Shown here one piece after another: positions 54,368 to 61,184 of a stretch of DNA of 64,000 nt. Both the position numbers and the translations under genes were made by a program. The DNA lies in NCBI GenBank assembly GCA_016708905.1, contig JADJEV010000003.1, positions 1,302,001-1,366,000 on the forward strand, written 5' to 3'. The DNA is from Candidatus Methylophosphatis roskildensis (GTDB lineage: Bacteria > Pseudomonadota > Gammaproteobacteria > Burkholderiales > Rhodocyclaceae). The notes beneath the pieces were generated by a model that worked only from the letters and a program-made list of their open reading frames with translations, searched no databases and was not told the DNA's origin. Numbering within the stretch: the first letter of the stretch is position 1; each line of letters begins with the position of its first letter.

Positions 54368-54769
54368 ATGACATTTCCACAATTGCTGTTGCTGCTAAGT
54401 GTGCTGTCGCTGATCGCGCTGCTGGTCTGGCAAAAGCGCGAAAGGCGGCGCATGGACGAGATCGCCACTCTGGCGCGAGCCGGCGGCCCGTATCATTGTG
54501 TCGCGATCAGGTCGCGCGGCGTAGTTTGCGTCGCAGCGCGCACCTTGGTCGGAAAGCGACTGCTGTCGAGCGAAGCGCCGACTCTTCCGGTGCCGGGTTG
54601 TACGTCCGCGAACTGCCGCTGCAGCTATGTTCACTACGACGATCGACGCACCGATGATCGGCGCGAGATCTACCGCTCACGACAGTTGCACGACGACCTG
54701 CGCCCCGAGCGGCGGATGAGAAAGGATCGGCGCCGCGATTCCCGGCTGCGCACTTCGGAGGCGGTCTGA
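54368..54769 (+). CDS. Conserved small membrane protein with Cys/Arg-rich tail
   Basis: 133-aa protein of unknown function. One N-terminal transmembrane helix (LLLLLSVLSLIALLVW, residues 5-20) is followed by a basic linker and a soluble domain (YHCVAIRSRGVVC). A compact motif CTSANCRCSYVHYDDRRT near residue 80 with three Cys and a His is followed by a very Arg/Asp-rich tail. The motif suggests metal or PilZ-like regulatory binding, but nothing is proven. The start is well supported by AGGAGGT. Confidence 0.75.
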   Translation: MTFPQLLLLLSVLSLIALLVWQKRERRRMDEIATLARAGGPYHCVAIRSRGVVCVAARTLVGKRLLSSEAPTLPVPGCTSANCRCSYVHYDDRRTDDRREIYRSRQLHDDLRPERRMRKDRRRDSRLRTSEAV

Positions 54770-54815
54770 TCCTGCGCCGGCGTCGCCCGGCCGGACGCCG
54801 GCAAGACGTCGACGG

Positions 54816-56281
54816 ATGACGCAAGCGGTCACCCTGCCGCTGTGGCTGTTCGTCATCCTGCTGTTGCTGGCCGCGCTGGCGGCGCTCGAATGGCTGCTTT
54901 TGCCCAGCGTGCGCTGGTACCTGCGGCGCAAGGTCGACCGGGTGATCCGCGAGATCAACGTACGCTTCAACATCGAGCTGCCGGCCTTCAAGCTGACCCG
55001 GCGGCGCGCATTGATCGAGCGCCTGTTCCACGACCCGAAGGTGCAGGCCGCCGCCCTAGCCCACGCCGCCGAGAAGAACGTGCCGCTCAAGCTGGCACGC
55101 CAGCGCGCCGACGTCTATGCGCGCGAGATCGTGCCGGCGTTCAACGCCTACCTCTACTTTCGCGTCGGCTACTGGCTGGCCAAGCGCTGCGCGCAGTTCC
55201 TCTATCGTATGCGCCTCGGCTATACCGATGCGCAATCGCTCACCGCGATCAACCCGAAGTCGACCGTGGTGTTCGTGATGAACCACCGCAGCAACATGGA
55301 CTACGTGCTGGTCGCTTTTCTCGCCGCCGAGCGCGTGGCACTCAGTTATGCCGTCGGCGAATGGGCACGCGTCTGGCCGCTGCAGTCGCTGATCCGCGCG
55401 ATGGGCGCCTACTTCGTCCATCGCAACTCGGGCGATCCGCTCTACCGCACGGTATTGCAGCGCTATGTGCAGATGGCCACCGAAGGCGGCGTGCCGCAGG
55501 CCATCTACCCGGAAGGCGGCCTGACCCTGGACGGCAAATTGCGCCCGCCCAAGGCCTGCTCGACTACATGCTGCGTGCCTTCGACCCGGCGGCCGAGCGC
55601 GACCTGGTGTTCATCCCGGTCGGCATCAACTACGACCGCGTGCTCGAAGACCGCACCCAACTCCAGAAGCTCGACGCCGATCGGCAGCGGCGCGGCATCG
55701 CCTATGCGGCCGGCGTCACCGCGAGCTTCATCGGCCAGCAGCTTTTCAACATGCTGCGCGGCCGCTGGTACCGGCTCGGCTACGCCTGCGTGAATTTCGG
55801 CCGGCCGATATCGATGCGTGATTATGTGCGCGAGCAGGCCATCGACTTCCGCCAGCTCGACGATGCGGCACGCCATGCCGCCGTCGCGCACGTCGGCGCA
55901 CTGCTGATGGCACTGATCGGCGAAGTCGTGCCGGTGCTGCCGGTGCCGCTGGTGGCCAGCGTGCTGCTGGGCGATCCGCAGCGCCCGCTCGATGAGCTCG
56001 AACTCAAGTCGGCAGTGACTGAGCTGATTGCGCGTGCCGAAGCACACGGCGCGCATGTCTACATTCCGCGCAGCGATCTCGACTACGCGATCGGCGTCGG
56101 ACTGCGCATGCTCACCCTGCGCCGTCTGGCGATCGAACGCGACGGCCTGTTCAGCGCCAACCCCGAAGAAGGCATCACCCTCGCCTACTACGCCAACTCG
56201 ATCGCCCATCTGGTCGGCGAAACCGCGCAAGCGCCGGCCCAGGATGGCGCCCCGGCGTCACTTCCGGCACGACAGGCCTGA
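54816..56281 (+). CDS. Glycerol-3-phosphate acyltransferase-like protein (frameshifted)
   Basis: Membrane-associated acyltransferase of the PlsB-like group, about 488 aa when joined. It has an N-terminal membrane helix, block I NHRSNMDYVLVAF (H-x4-D), GAYFVHRNSGDPLY, block III YPEGGLTLDG and a long C-terminal region. At about 55,551-55,556 (AAGGCCTGC) the frame shifts by -1: one missing base would join the LRPPK end of the first frame to GLLDYMLRAFDP in the second. Both halves are well conserved, so a consensus error or a very recent mutation is likely. As read, the first frame stops at 55,793. Confidence 0.85.
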
Positions 56282-56350
56282 GAGCCCCTCTCCATGCGCC
56301 TTCCGGGTATGCCATGCCGGAGAAGTCCAACCCATGCGGCTTCCAGGGCG
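56278..56350. repeat. Degenerate GCCGCATGG-family repeat
   Basis: GAGCCCCTCTCCATGCGCC and CCCATGCGGCTTCCAGGG flank GGGTATGCCATGCC, resembling a decayed member of the palindromic family at 40,769 and 51,083 and of the 3' block of repeats A and B (TCCATGCGGCTTCCAG). Lies directly after the acyltransferase stop. Confidence 0.6.
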
Positions 56351-56399
56351 ACGCAGTTTTGGGCTGCAGATATGTCCGAGGCCGGAATCCGGGACGCGC

Positions 56400-56552
56400 T
56401 CTCGCGCGGATTCACCGAGCCGCGACCAACTGATATTCTTTGGCCACAACGGCCACCAAGTCGGGGCTAGTCACAACGCCGGAGAAGCCAGCGCCGACCT
56501 CGCGACCGCAACCTTGAACAGCATCCTGAAACAGGCAGGTTTGAAGAAATGA
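56400..56552 (+). pseudogene. hicA toxin relic
   Basis: Translations in three frames give HicA-like pieces in the right order: SRDQLIFFGH, then ATKSGLVTTPEKPA, then ADLATATLNSILKQAGLKK ending at 56,552. The last piece matches the typical HicA C-terminus (TLNSILKQAGLK). At least two frameshifts separate them and no intact start region is found, so the toxin is broken. It stands directly upstream of hicB, the normal hicAB order. Confidence 0.7.
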
Positions 56553-56559
56553 GCTTCGC

Positions 56560-56772
56560 ATGCGTTACGCCATCGTGATCGAAAAGGCCGAGGGCAACTA
56601 CTCCGCTTACGTTCCCGATCTTCCTGGTTGTGTTGCAACCGGATCAAGTGTCGCCGAAGCGGAACAGGAGGTTCGCGAAGCCATCCAGTTTCATCTCGAC
56701 GGCTTGCGCGAGGACGGCGCCGATGTTCCGCAACCCTCCAGCCAGGTCGAGTGCGTCGACGTCGCCGCGTGA
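56560..56772 (+). CDS. hicB: HicB-family antitoxin (partner toxin decayed)
   Basis: 70-aa HicB-fold protein beginning MRYAIVIEKAEGNYSAYVPD, followed by LPGCVATG and VREAIQFHLDGLREDG, the standard HicB N-terminal domain. It lacks a C-terminal DNA-binding extension. It starts 7 bp after the hicA relic. With the toxin inactivated it is probably a retained orphan antitoxin. Confidence 0.88.
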   Translation: MRYAIVIEKAEGNYSAYVPDLPGCVATGSSVAEAEQEVREAIQFHLDGLREDGADVPQPSSQVECVDVAA

Positions 56773-57017
56773 CGCAAGAACTCGTTGAAATCCGGATAAG
56801 GCGGGATCTTGGAAGATTCGATTGAAGCGCTTCGGCAAGCGATGGAGAGAGTATTCGACCGCGGCCCCTTTCTTTCCGGGGTTGTCCGACTTTCACGGAT
56901 TTCGGGCCCGATCGCGCTTTTATAAGACAAGTGCATGGGCTGCATCGATAGGTACAAATCGTTGCCGACCCCCGCTTGATGCTCTTTCCATTTTCGGCTT
57001 TCTTACGGGGGGACAAG
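56773..57017. other. Intergenic region before the effector-like gene
   Basis: 245 bp without a credible gene. A promoter-like TATAAG (about 56,922) in TTTTATAAGACAAG and a strong GGGGGG Shine-Dalgarno at 57,007-57,012 serve the gene starting at 57,018. The segment is less GC-rich than the preceding genes. Confidence 0.5.
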
Positions 57018-57373
57018 ATGGCAGGCGCTCGAATACCAGGTCCGATTGACTCATCAGGGCATCCTGGCCCGCTGAGCGACGGAACACTGTTCGGTCAGAT
57101 ATCTGTTGTGCCGGGGCCGATTGATCAGGGTTCTCCGGAGCAAGCCGTCCGGCGGGAGCAGGCTCCCGCGCCGGTGGAGAGCCGCACGTTGAACGGCAGA
57201 TGGCGCCCGCTGACCGATGGCGAGATCCCAATGGCGCGTACCCTCTTTCTGGACCCGATCGGCTACACGAAGGTCAAGGTCCACAGTGAAGAATACTTGT
57301 GGTTCGGCATGCAGCCGGATGACACCGCGATGACGCCGAATGGGGAAATGTATTTCAATCCGACCCGCTTTAG

Positions 57374-59021
57374 TCTCTTACAACTTCAAAGTTTTGCGTC
57401 CTGGCACAGAAGTGCGAGGCCGAAACGATGCATTGCGGCTATGCGGCCATTGCAGGAACGATTGCGAAGTTGGTGAGGCGCTCGAACGCGGCGATGGCCA
57501 TGCGGCCTGCTCGAGTCAGGTAGTAGCGGTAGGTGTTGGCGGCGCGCTTGATCAAGCCGAGGACGCGCAGGCGGCGGAGCTGGCGGGACAGTCGCGAGGG
57601 CGTTTGGTCAGGGAGTCGGCGCATCAAGTCACAGCGGGCCAAGCCATGGATGTTGAATTCGGGTCGTTGCACGGCGCGTAGGAGGGCTTGGTCGTTGGAA
57701 TCGAAGAAGTTCAAGCCCTTGAAGGACCGGTCGCCGTCAGGTTTGGATTGCGTCACGCGTTCAAGCAGGCGTTGTCCGCTGCTGTGATCGTCCAGGCTGG
57801 AGAGGAACTCGAGATAGCGATGATTGCAGCCCAGCAGAATTTCGCGCAGGTCGATGAGACTGTAGATGGATTTCTTCAGTGGCGCGACTTCTCGCGTGGT
57901 GCGGCCGGTGCGGTGTTCCACCTTGCGGTGGTGCTTGAAGAACGAAACGTCATTGGTTGTGGTCTCGATGCGCAGGATGCGAGCGAACTTGTCGTAGATC
58001 TTGATAGAGACCGATCCGAATTTGTGCTTGATGCAGGTTCCCTCAATGCGCGTGCTCAGGCGCGAGCCAATCTCGGCGGCCAGTTGCGGGGTGATCTTCT
58101 TGCCCAGGAATGTGGCGATTTGCTCGGCCTTCACCGAGAGCACTGCCTCGCGGGCGAGCTGCTGGTACAGCGAGCCGAGGATCTTCTCGCTCTTGAACAC
58201 CAAGTCGGTCGAGTATTCGGCCTGCATGATGCTCCAGTGGTAGGTCTGCCCAAAGACATCCAGGACGGGGCAGCACAGCTGGGCGTAGCGGTCCAGGTGG
58301 CGATGCAGCAACTCAGGCTTGAAGGTGTCGGCGAGTTCTTGCGCACGAGCGAAGTCGGTTATGCGAGCAAAAGCGTTGTCGGCTGCGGCGAAGTCGATGC
58401 CCTCGCGCCGCATTCGTTGCGCCAGCCAACTGTGTCCGTTGCAGTAAACCTGCAGCCGGAACGGACAGTAGGTGGGCACGCGCACGTAGATGAGCCCCAG
58501 CTCTCGGTCCATCCAGTAGAAGTAGTAGTGCAGGCACTTGGTGGTGTCCGGGCGCAGGAAAGTGCGTCCGCTGGCCTTGTCGTGCCAGGGTTGATAGGTC
58601 GCGCAGGTCTCCATCGCCGATATCACGTGCACCAGGCCGGGCGCATCGCCACGCGCCGCGAGCACCTTGGCCACGACGTCTTCTTTGCGAACGTGGGCCT
58701 TGGCGATATGTTCGATCCTGGCGCCGTGCTCCGTTGCCAGCGCCTGAGCGGCATGGCGAACGCGCTCCCGCAGAGGCAGCGCGAACTGCGGGTAGTCGAA
58801 GATACGGATCCCACGGGAGACCAAGAAGCTGGTCATGCCCTCTGCGAAACACGCGCCGGGCAACGTGCCGGTGATGACGATCCGGTCGTAGCAAGACAGC
58901 ACGCCTGCCAGATTCTCCGCGTACCGGGTCGTAAGCAGCTCCATGGCGGCCTCCGCATCGACAAGCTCCACGCAAGCGCTAGGGTACCGCTATTCCCCTG
59001 TTTGGTTCCGGCTCGTCCGGC
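57374..59021 (-). mobile_element. Unclassified 1.65-kb insertion element
   Basis: DNA between two TTAG tetranucleotides (57,370-57,373 and 59,022-59,025) that interrupts the metalloprotease gene. Deleting the element plus one TTAG restores the frame exactly. No terminal inverted repeats are visible: the ends read TCTCTTACAACTTC and, inverted from the right, GCCGGACGAGCCGG. Small hairpins lie at each end (AACTT-CA-AAGTT on the left, CCGG-CTCGT-CCGG on the right). The only gene is the 501-aa ORF. TTAG may be a 4-bp target duplication, or a target tetranucleotide plus an element-encoded right end. Confidence 0.8.
57439..58944 (-). CDS. Large protein of unknown family carried by the insertion element
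   Basis: 501-aa protein, ATG at 58,944 with GGAGG 6-8 bp upstream. It fills nearly the whole element. Conserved-looking segments: CYDRIVITGTLPG (residue ~18), IRIFDYPQFALPLRE, SAMETCATYQPWHDK, KCLHYYFYWMDRELGL, VPTYCPFRLQVYCNGHSWLA and NDVSFFKHHRKVEHR. The C-terminus has a winged-helix-like region (TPSRLSRQLRRLRVLGLIK), which is why relatives tend to be labelled MarR-like. I recognise no DDE, HUH, serine or tyrosine recombinase signature. It is the prime candidate for the element's mobility protein. Confidence 0.7.
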   Translation of the reverse strand: MELLTTRYAENLAGVLSCYDRIVITGTLPGACFAEGMTSFLVSRGIRIFDYPQFALPLRERVRHAAQALATEHGARIEHIAKAHVRKEDVVAKVLAARGDAPGLVHVISAMETCATYQPWHDKASGRTFLRPDTTKCLHYYFYWMDRELGLIYVRVPTYCPFRLQVYCNGHSWLAQRMRREGIDFAAADNAFARITDFARAQELADTFKPELLHRHLDRYAQLCCPVLDVFGQTYHWSIMQAEYSTDLVFKSEKILGSLYQQLAREAVLSVKAEQIATFLGKKITPQLAAEIGSRLSTRIEGTCIKHKFGSVSIKIYDKFARILRIETTTNDVSFFKHHRKVEHRTGRTTREVAPLKKSIYSLIDLREILLGCNHRYLEFLSSLDDHSSGQRLLERVTQSKPDGDRSFKGLNFFDSNDQALLRAVQRPEFNIHGLARCDLMRRLPDQTPSRLSRQLRRLRVLGLIKRAANTYRYYLTRAGRMAIAAFERLTNFAIVPAMAA

Positions 59022-59364
59022 TTAGGGAGGACTTCTCGCTTGCCGAGTACGGCAACCGCTTGTGGTTCATGCATGAGATGGTTCATGTGTGGCAATACCA
59101 GCTCGGCTATCCGGTGAAACTGAGGGGCGCAATTCGAATCGGCTTGCCCTACGAGTACACGCTCGAATCTGGCGAACGATTGAGCGACTACAACATGGAA
59201 GCGCAGGGCAACATTCTGTCAGACTACTGGGCGTTGAAACTGTATGGGAAGCGGCCTGACGTTTGGGAGAGAAAGTACTTGAACGACTTGCCCCTGTACG
59301 AAATCGTGCTGCGAGACTTCATTTCCGATCCGGCAGACCAGAGCAATTTGCCGGAAGGACGTTG

Positions 59365-59904
59365 ATGCGGATGGCAAGGAACTCTCATGTCCGATTTCGC
59401 TTGTATGTAGCTGCGATACTTGCTTCAGTAGAATGTACGTCGTGCGCGGCAACCTCGCGTCTCCCCCAGGCACAAGTAAGGCAGGTCGATGGCAGGCCGT
59501 GCTTCACAGTCGCAGACGAAAGCGAAGCCCGCAAGGGAATCCCCCTGTATTCTCTGGTTGTCTCAGAGCAGCAGTCCAGAGACTGGCGATCGCTTCCGGA
59601 TGAGCTTTGGTCTTTCGGGGTAGAGCCTCCGGGTAATTCGATCGAGATTTCACCTGACACCTGTATTCGGTACGGAGACCTTCCGCCCTCCGCTACGGCG
59701 GAACGTGAGGCCTTGCCGCTACGCCTCAATCACGTTTACGTTGTGTTTTTGGGGGCACGCCCAAAAGGTGGGTCGGTGCCAGTGGTCGGCTACAGGGCCG
59801 AATTCTGTTTGAAGTTGAGCGGGCAAGGCAAGGCCATGGTTCAAGTCGTTCGTTGGGACACGGAATTCAAGCGGTGGCGCTATGAAGAGTGTGCCGCTCC
59901 GTGA
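59365..59904 (+). CDS. Putative periplasmic immunity lipoprotein 1
   Basis: 179-aa protein with an N-terminal signal segment (RFRLYVAAILASVECTSCA) with a lipobox-like Cys, then a mature domain (VRQVDGRPCFTVAD, SPDTCIRYGDLPP, GYRAEFCLKL). Its ATG overlaps the stop of the metalloprotease gene (TGATG). A paralogue follows at 60,310. Position and secretion fit an immunity protein for the effector, but this is inference. Confidence 0.75.
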   Translation: MRMARNSHVRFRLYVAAILASVECTSCAATSRLPQAQVRQVDGRPCFTVADESEARKGIPLYSLVVSEQQSRDWRSLPDELWSFGVEPPGNSIEISPDTCIRYGDLPPSATAEREALPLRLNHVYVVFLGARPKGGSVPVVGYRAEFCLKLSGQGKAMVQVVRWDTEFKRWRYEECAAP

Positions 59905-60203
59905 GGGTCTGGCAGTGAACCAGGGACGCCGGTTGGCCGGCTCGACTCAAACGGGCAAACGACTCCATGACCACGTGAGAGATGTAATGGGCGAAAGGGG
60001 TCGAGCTCTTCTGTGGCGACGTGCATGATGCAAGTGATGGCCAACAGCCCCGGTTCACTGTCCGTTCCACGTCTCCGACAAAAGCGCGGCCACGCGGCCG
60101 ATGCAGCCCGCGTAGGGCGCGACCGATATTGCGCCGAACACGCTTACCTGGTGCAAAGCGCTGCGTGTATTGCACGTTTGTCTTCCAGTGGGGGCGGCAG
60201 TAA
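59905..60203. other. Gene-poor stretch between the two immunity-like genes
   Basis: About 300 bp with only low-quality ORFs on both strands and no convincing Shine-Dalgarno. It probably holds eroded sequence belonging to the second effector copy whose 3' end survives at 60,204-60,350, but I could not recover more of that gene. Confidence 0.5.
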
Positions 60204-60350
60204 CCCACAGATTCTGCCGGCGTGCCGAAATACCAGAACTCGCTCGAGCTCGTCGAAAAGGTACTCGGTGTATTCATCGCCAACCCGAAGGACACGTCGA
60301 GCCTGCCTGGTGGCAACGTGCAAACTCGCCCTGCTGGCGGTGACAACTAG
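60204..60350 (+). pseudogene. 3' relic of a second metalloprotease effector gene
   Basis: An open frame from a TAA at 60,201 to TAG at 60,350 encodes KYQNSLELVEKVLGVFIANP and then KDTSSLPGGN. This aligns with the C-terminus of the intact effector (KYLNDLPLYEIVLRDFISDP, ADQSNLPEGR) at K-Y-x-N-x-L-x-L-x-E-x-V-L-x-x-F-I-x-x-P, then D-x-S-x-L-P-x-G. The HExxH part is missing, so this is a remnant. Its stop lies inside the start of the second immunity-like gene, as in copy 1. Confidence 0.75.
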
Positions 60351-60801
60351 CGCTTGTGCGATGCAGCGGCTGGGCGAAGCCGAGGTGCGTCAGGAAGCGG
60401 GCGTACCGTGCTTCACGATTGCGGCACAGGAGGTGCGGTGCGCCGGTGGCCCGTTGCAGTTGCATGCCGTGTTTGTATCGGACTTGTCTGTCAAGCCAGT
60501 GGCCGAGGTATGGGCAGTCACGCTGACGCCGCCTGGCCGGACCCAACCGATCTCCCAAGACACGTGCGTTCCATACGGCCAGACACCAGTCGGCTCTGAA
60601 GCCACGGGGCCGCAGAACCTGCTGCCTGACCGCGTCTACTCGGTCTTTCTGAGTGCCACGCCAGCCACTGGAAGTGATTCAACGATGGGATACAAGGCGA
60701 AGTTCTGTCTCGTCGTTCAGCCGGACGGGAGTTCGAAGGTGCTGCAGTTAAGGGGCAAAAAATACGGCGCGCGCGAGGTTCTCTGTATTCCGGATCAGTA
60801 G
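60310..60801 (+). CDS. Putative periplasmic immunity lipoprotein 2
   Basis: 163-aa paralogue of the protein at 59,365. Shared blocks are EVRQEAGVPCFTI, SQDTCVPYGQTP, DRVYSVFLSATP and GYKAKFCLVV. A GTG start at 60,310 gives a compact signal peptide (ATCKLALLAVTTSAC) with a lipobox-like Cys; the longer ORF from 60,013 has no signal logic and is rejected. It overlaps the effector relic by about 41 bp. Confidence 0.72.
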   Translation: MATCKLALLAVTTSACAMQRLGEAEVRQEAGVPCFTIAAQEVRCAGGPLQLHAVFVSDLSVKPVAEVWAVTLTPPGRTQPISQDTCVPYGQTPVGSEATGPQNLLPDRVYSVFLSATPATGSDSTMGYKAKFCLVVQPDGSSKVLQLRGKKYGAREVLCIPDQ

Positions 60802-61097
60802 AACGTTCCGGCAATATGATTGCTTACGATGCGACCCCCATACCGAACTTATTCCAGCGACATACGACCGGCGCGGCGTTCGTTTCGTCGATTCCTGCGA
60901 GCAGTCCCGCCAGCATCAGTTCATGCATGTGCGGGGAAATAGGGGGACGCACCACGTGTATTGCTGGTCATTGCGACGAGCCACTCTGCTCGTTCGCGAA
61001 CGCGGCTCGCCCTGCCCCGCAGCAACGGCCCTCGGCAGGCGACATGGATACCGGTCGCGCTCGAGCCGAAGTGCGGAAGACCCAAGTTCGCTTTCCT
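60802..61097. other. Gene-poor stretch downstream of the immunity-like genes
   Basis: About 300 bp with no gene I can support on either strand. It separates the effector-immunity island from the antiporter operon and probably contains the breakpoint that truncated the usp gene. Confidence 0.5.
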
Positions 61098-61184
61098 CTA
61101 CGCCAGACGAAAGGCCCGCTCAACGGCATGGCGCGCCGGAGCGGAGAGGTCGGTGGCGGCAAAAATCGTCAGCGCAGTTTTCAT
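61098..61184 (-). pseudogene. Truncated universal stress protein gene
   Basis: 28-codon ORF, ATFAATDLS-type UspA N-terminus (TIFAATDLSAPARHAVERAF) ending in TAG at 61,098. A Usp domain needs about 140 residues, and the DNA beyond shows no continuation in any frame. The ATG overlaps the antiporter stop (ATGA), so the full gene was once coupled to the antiporter. Confidence 0.7.

Larger units (their letters stand above)
57018..59365 (+). pseudogene. Zinc-metalloprotease effector-like gene, split by an insertion
   Basis: The two halves belong together. The N-terminal part (57,018-57,373) has a Gly/Pro-rich lead (MAGARIPGPIDSSG) and then RPLTDGEIPMARTLF and AMTPNGEMYFNP. The C-terminal part (from 59,022) has REDFSLAEYGN and the HEMVHVWQYQLGY zinc site (HExxH), ending PADQSNLPEGR. 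Removing 1,652 bp restores one 231-codon frame (PTRF joined to REDFS). The protein resembles the 'vgr-related' HExxH proteins found near T6SS and polymorphic toxin genes. An effector role is inferred from that and from the following lipoprotein gene, which overlaps its stop. Confidence 0.8.

Noticed and set aside
57439..58944. Calling the element protein a MarR transcriptional regulator
   Set aside because: Only a short C-terminal winged-helix-like stretch fits; at 501 aa, alone in a clean insertion, a mobility role is more likely.
57374..59021. Group II intron or retron interpretation of the insertion
   Set aside because: No reverse transcriptase motif (YADD) in the protein and no room for a long structured RNA; non-coding ends are about 65 and 77 bp.
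60013..60309. Long N-terminal extension of the second immunity-like protein
   Set aside because: Ser/Arg-rich, no signal peptide at its start, and it overlaps the effector relic; the GTG at 60,310 gives a proper signal segment.
59867..60346. Minus-strand ORF of 159 codons between the immunity-like genes
   Set aside because: No ribosome binding site, no recognisable similarity, and it overlaps the effector relic and the second lipoprotein start.
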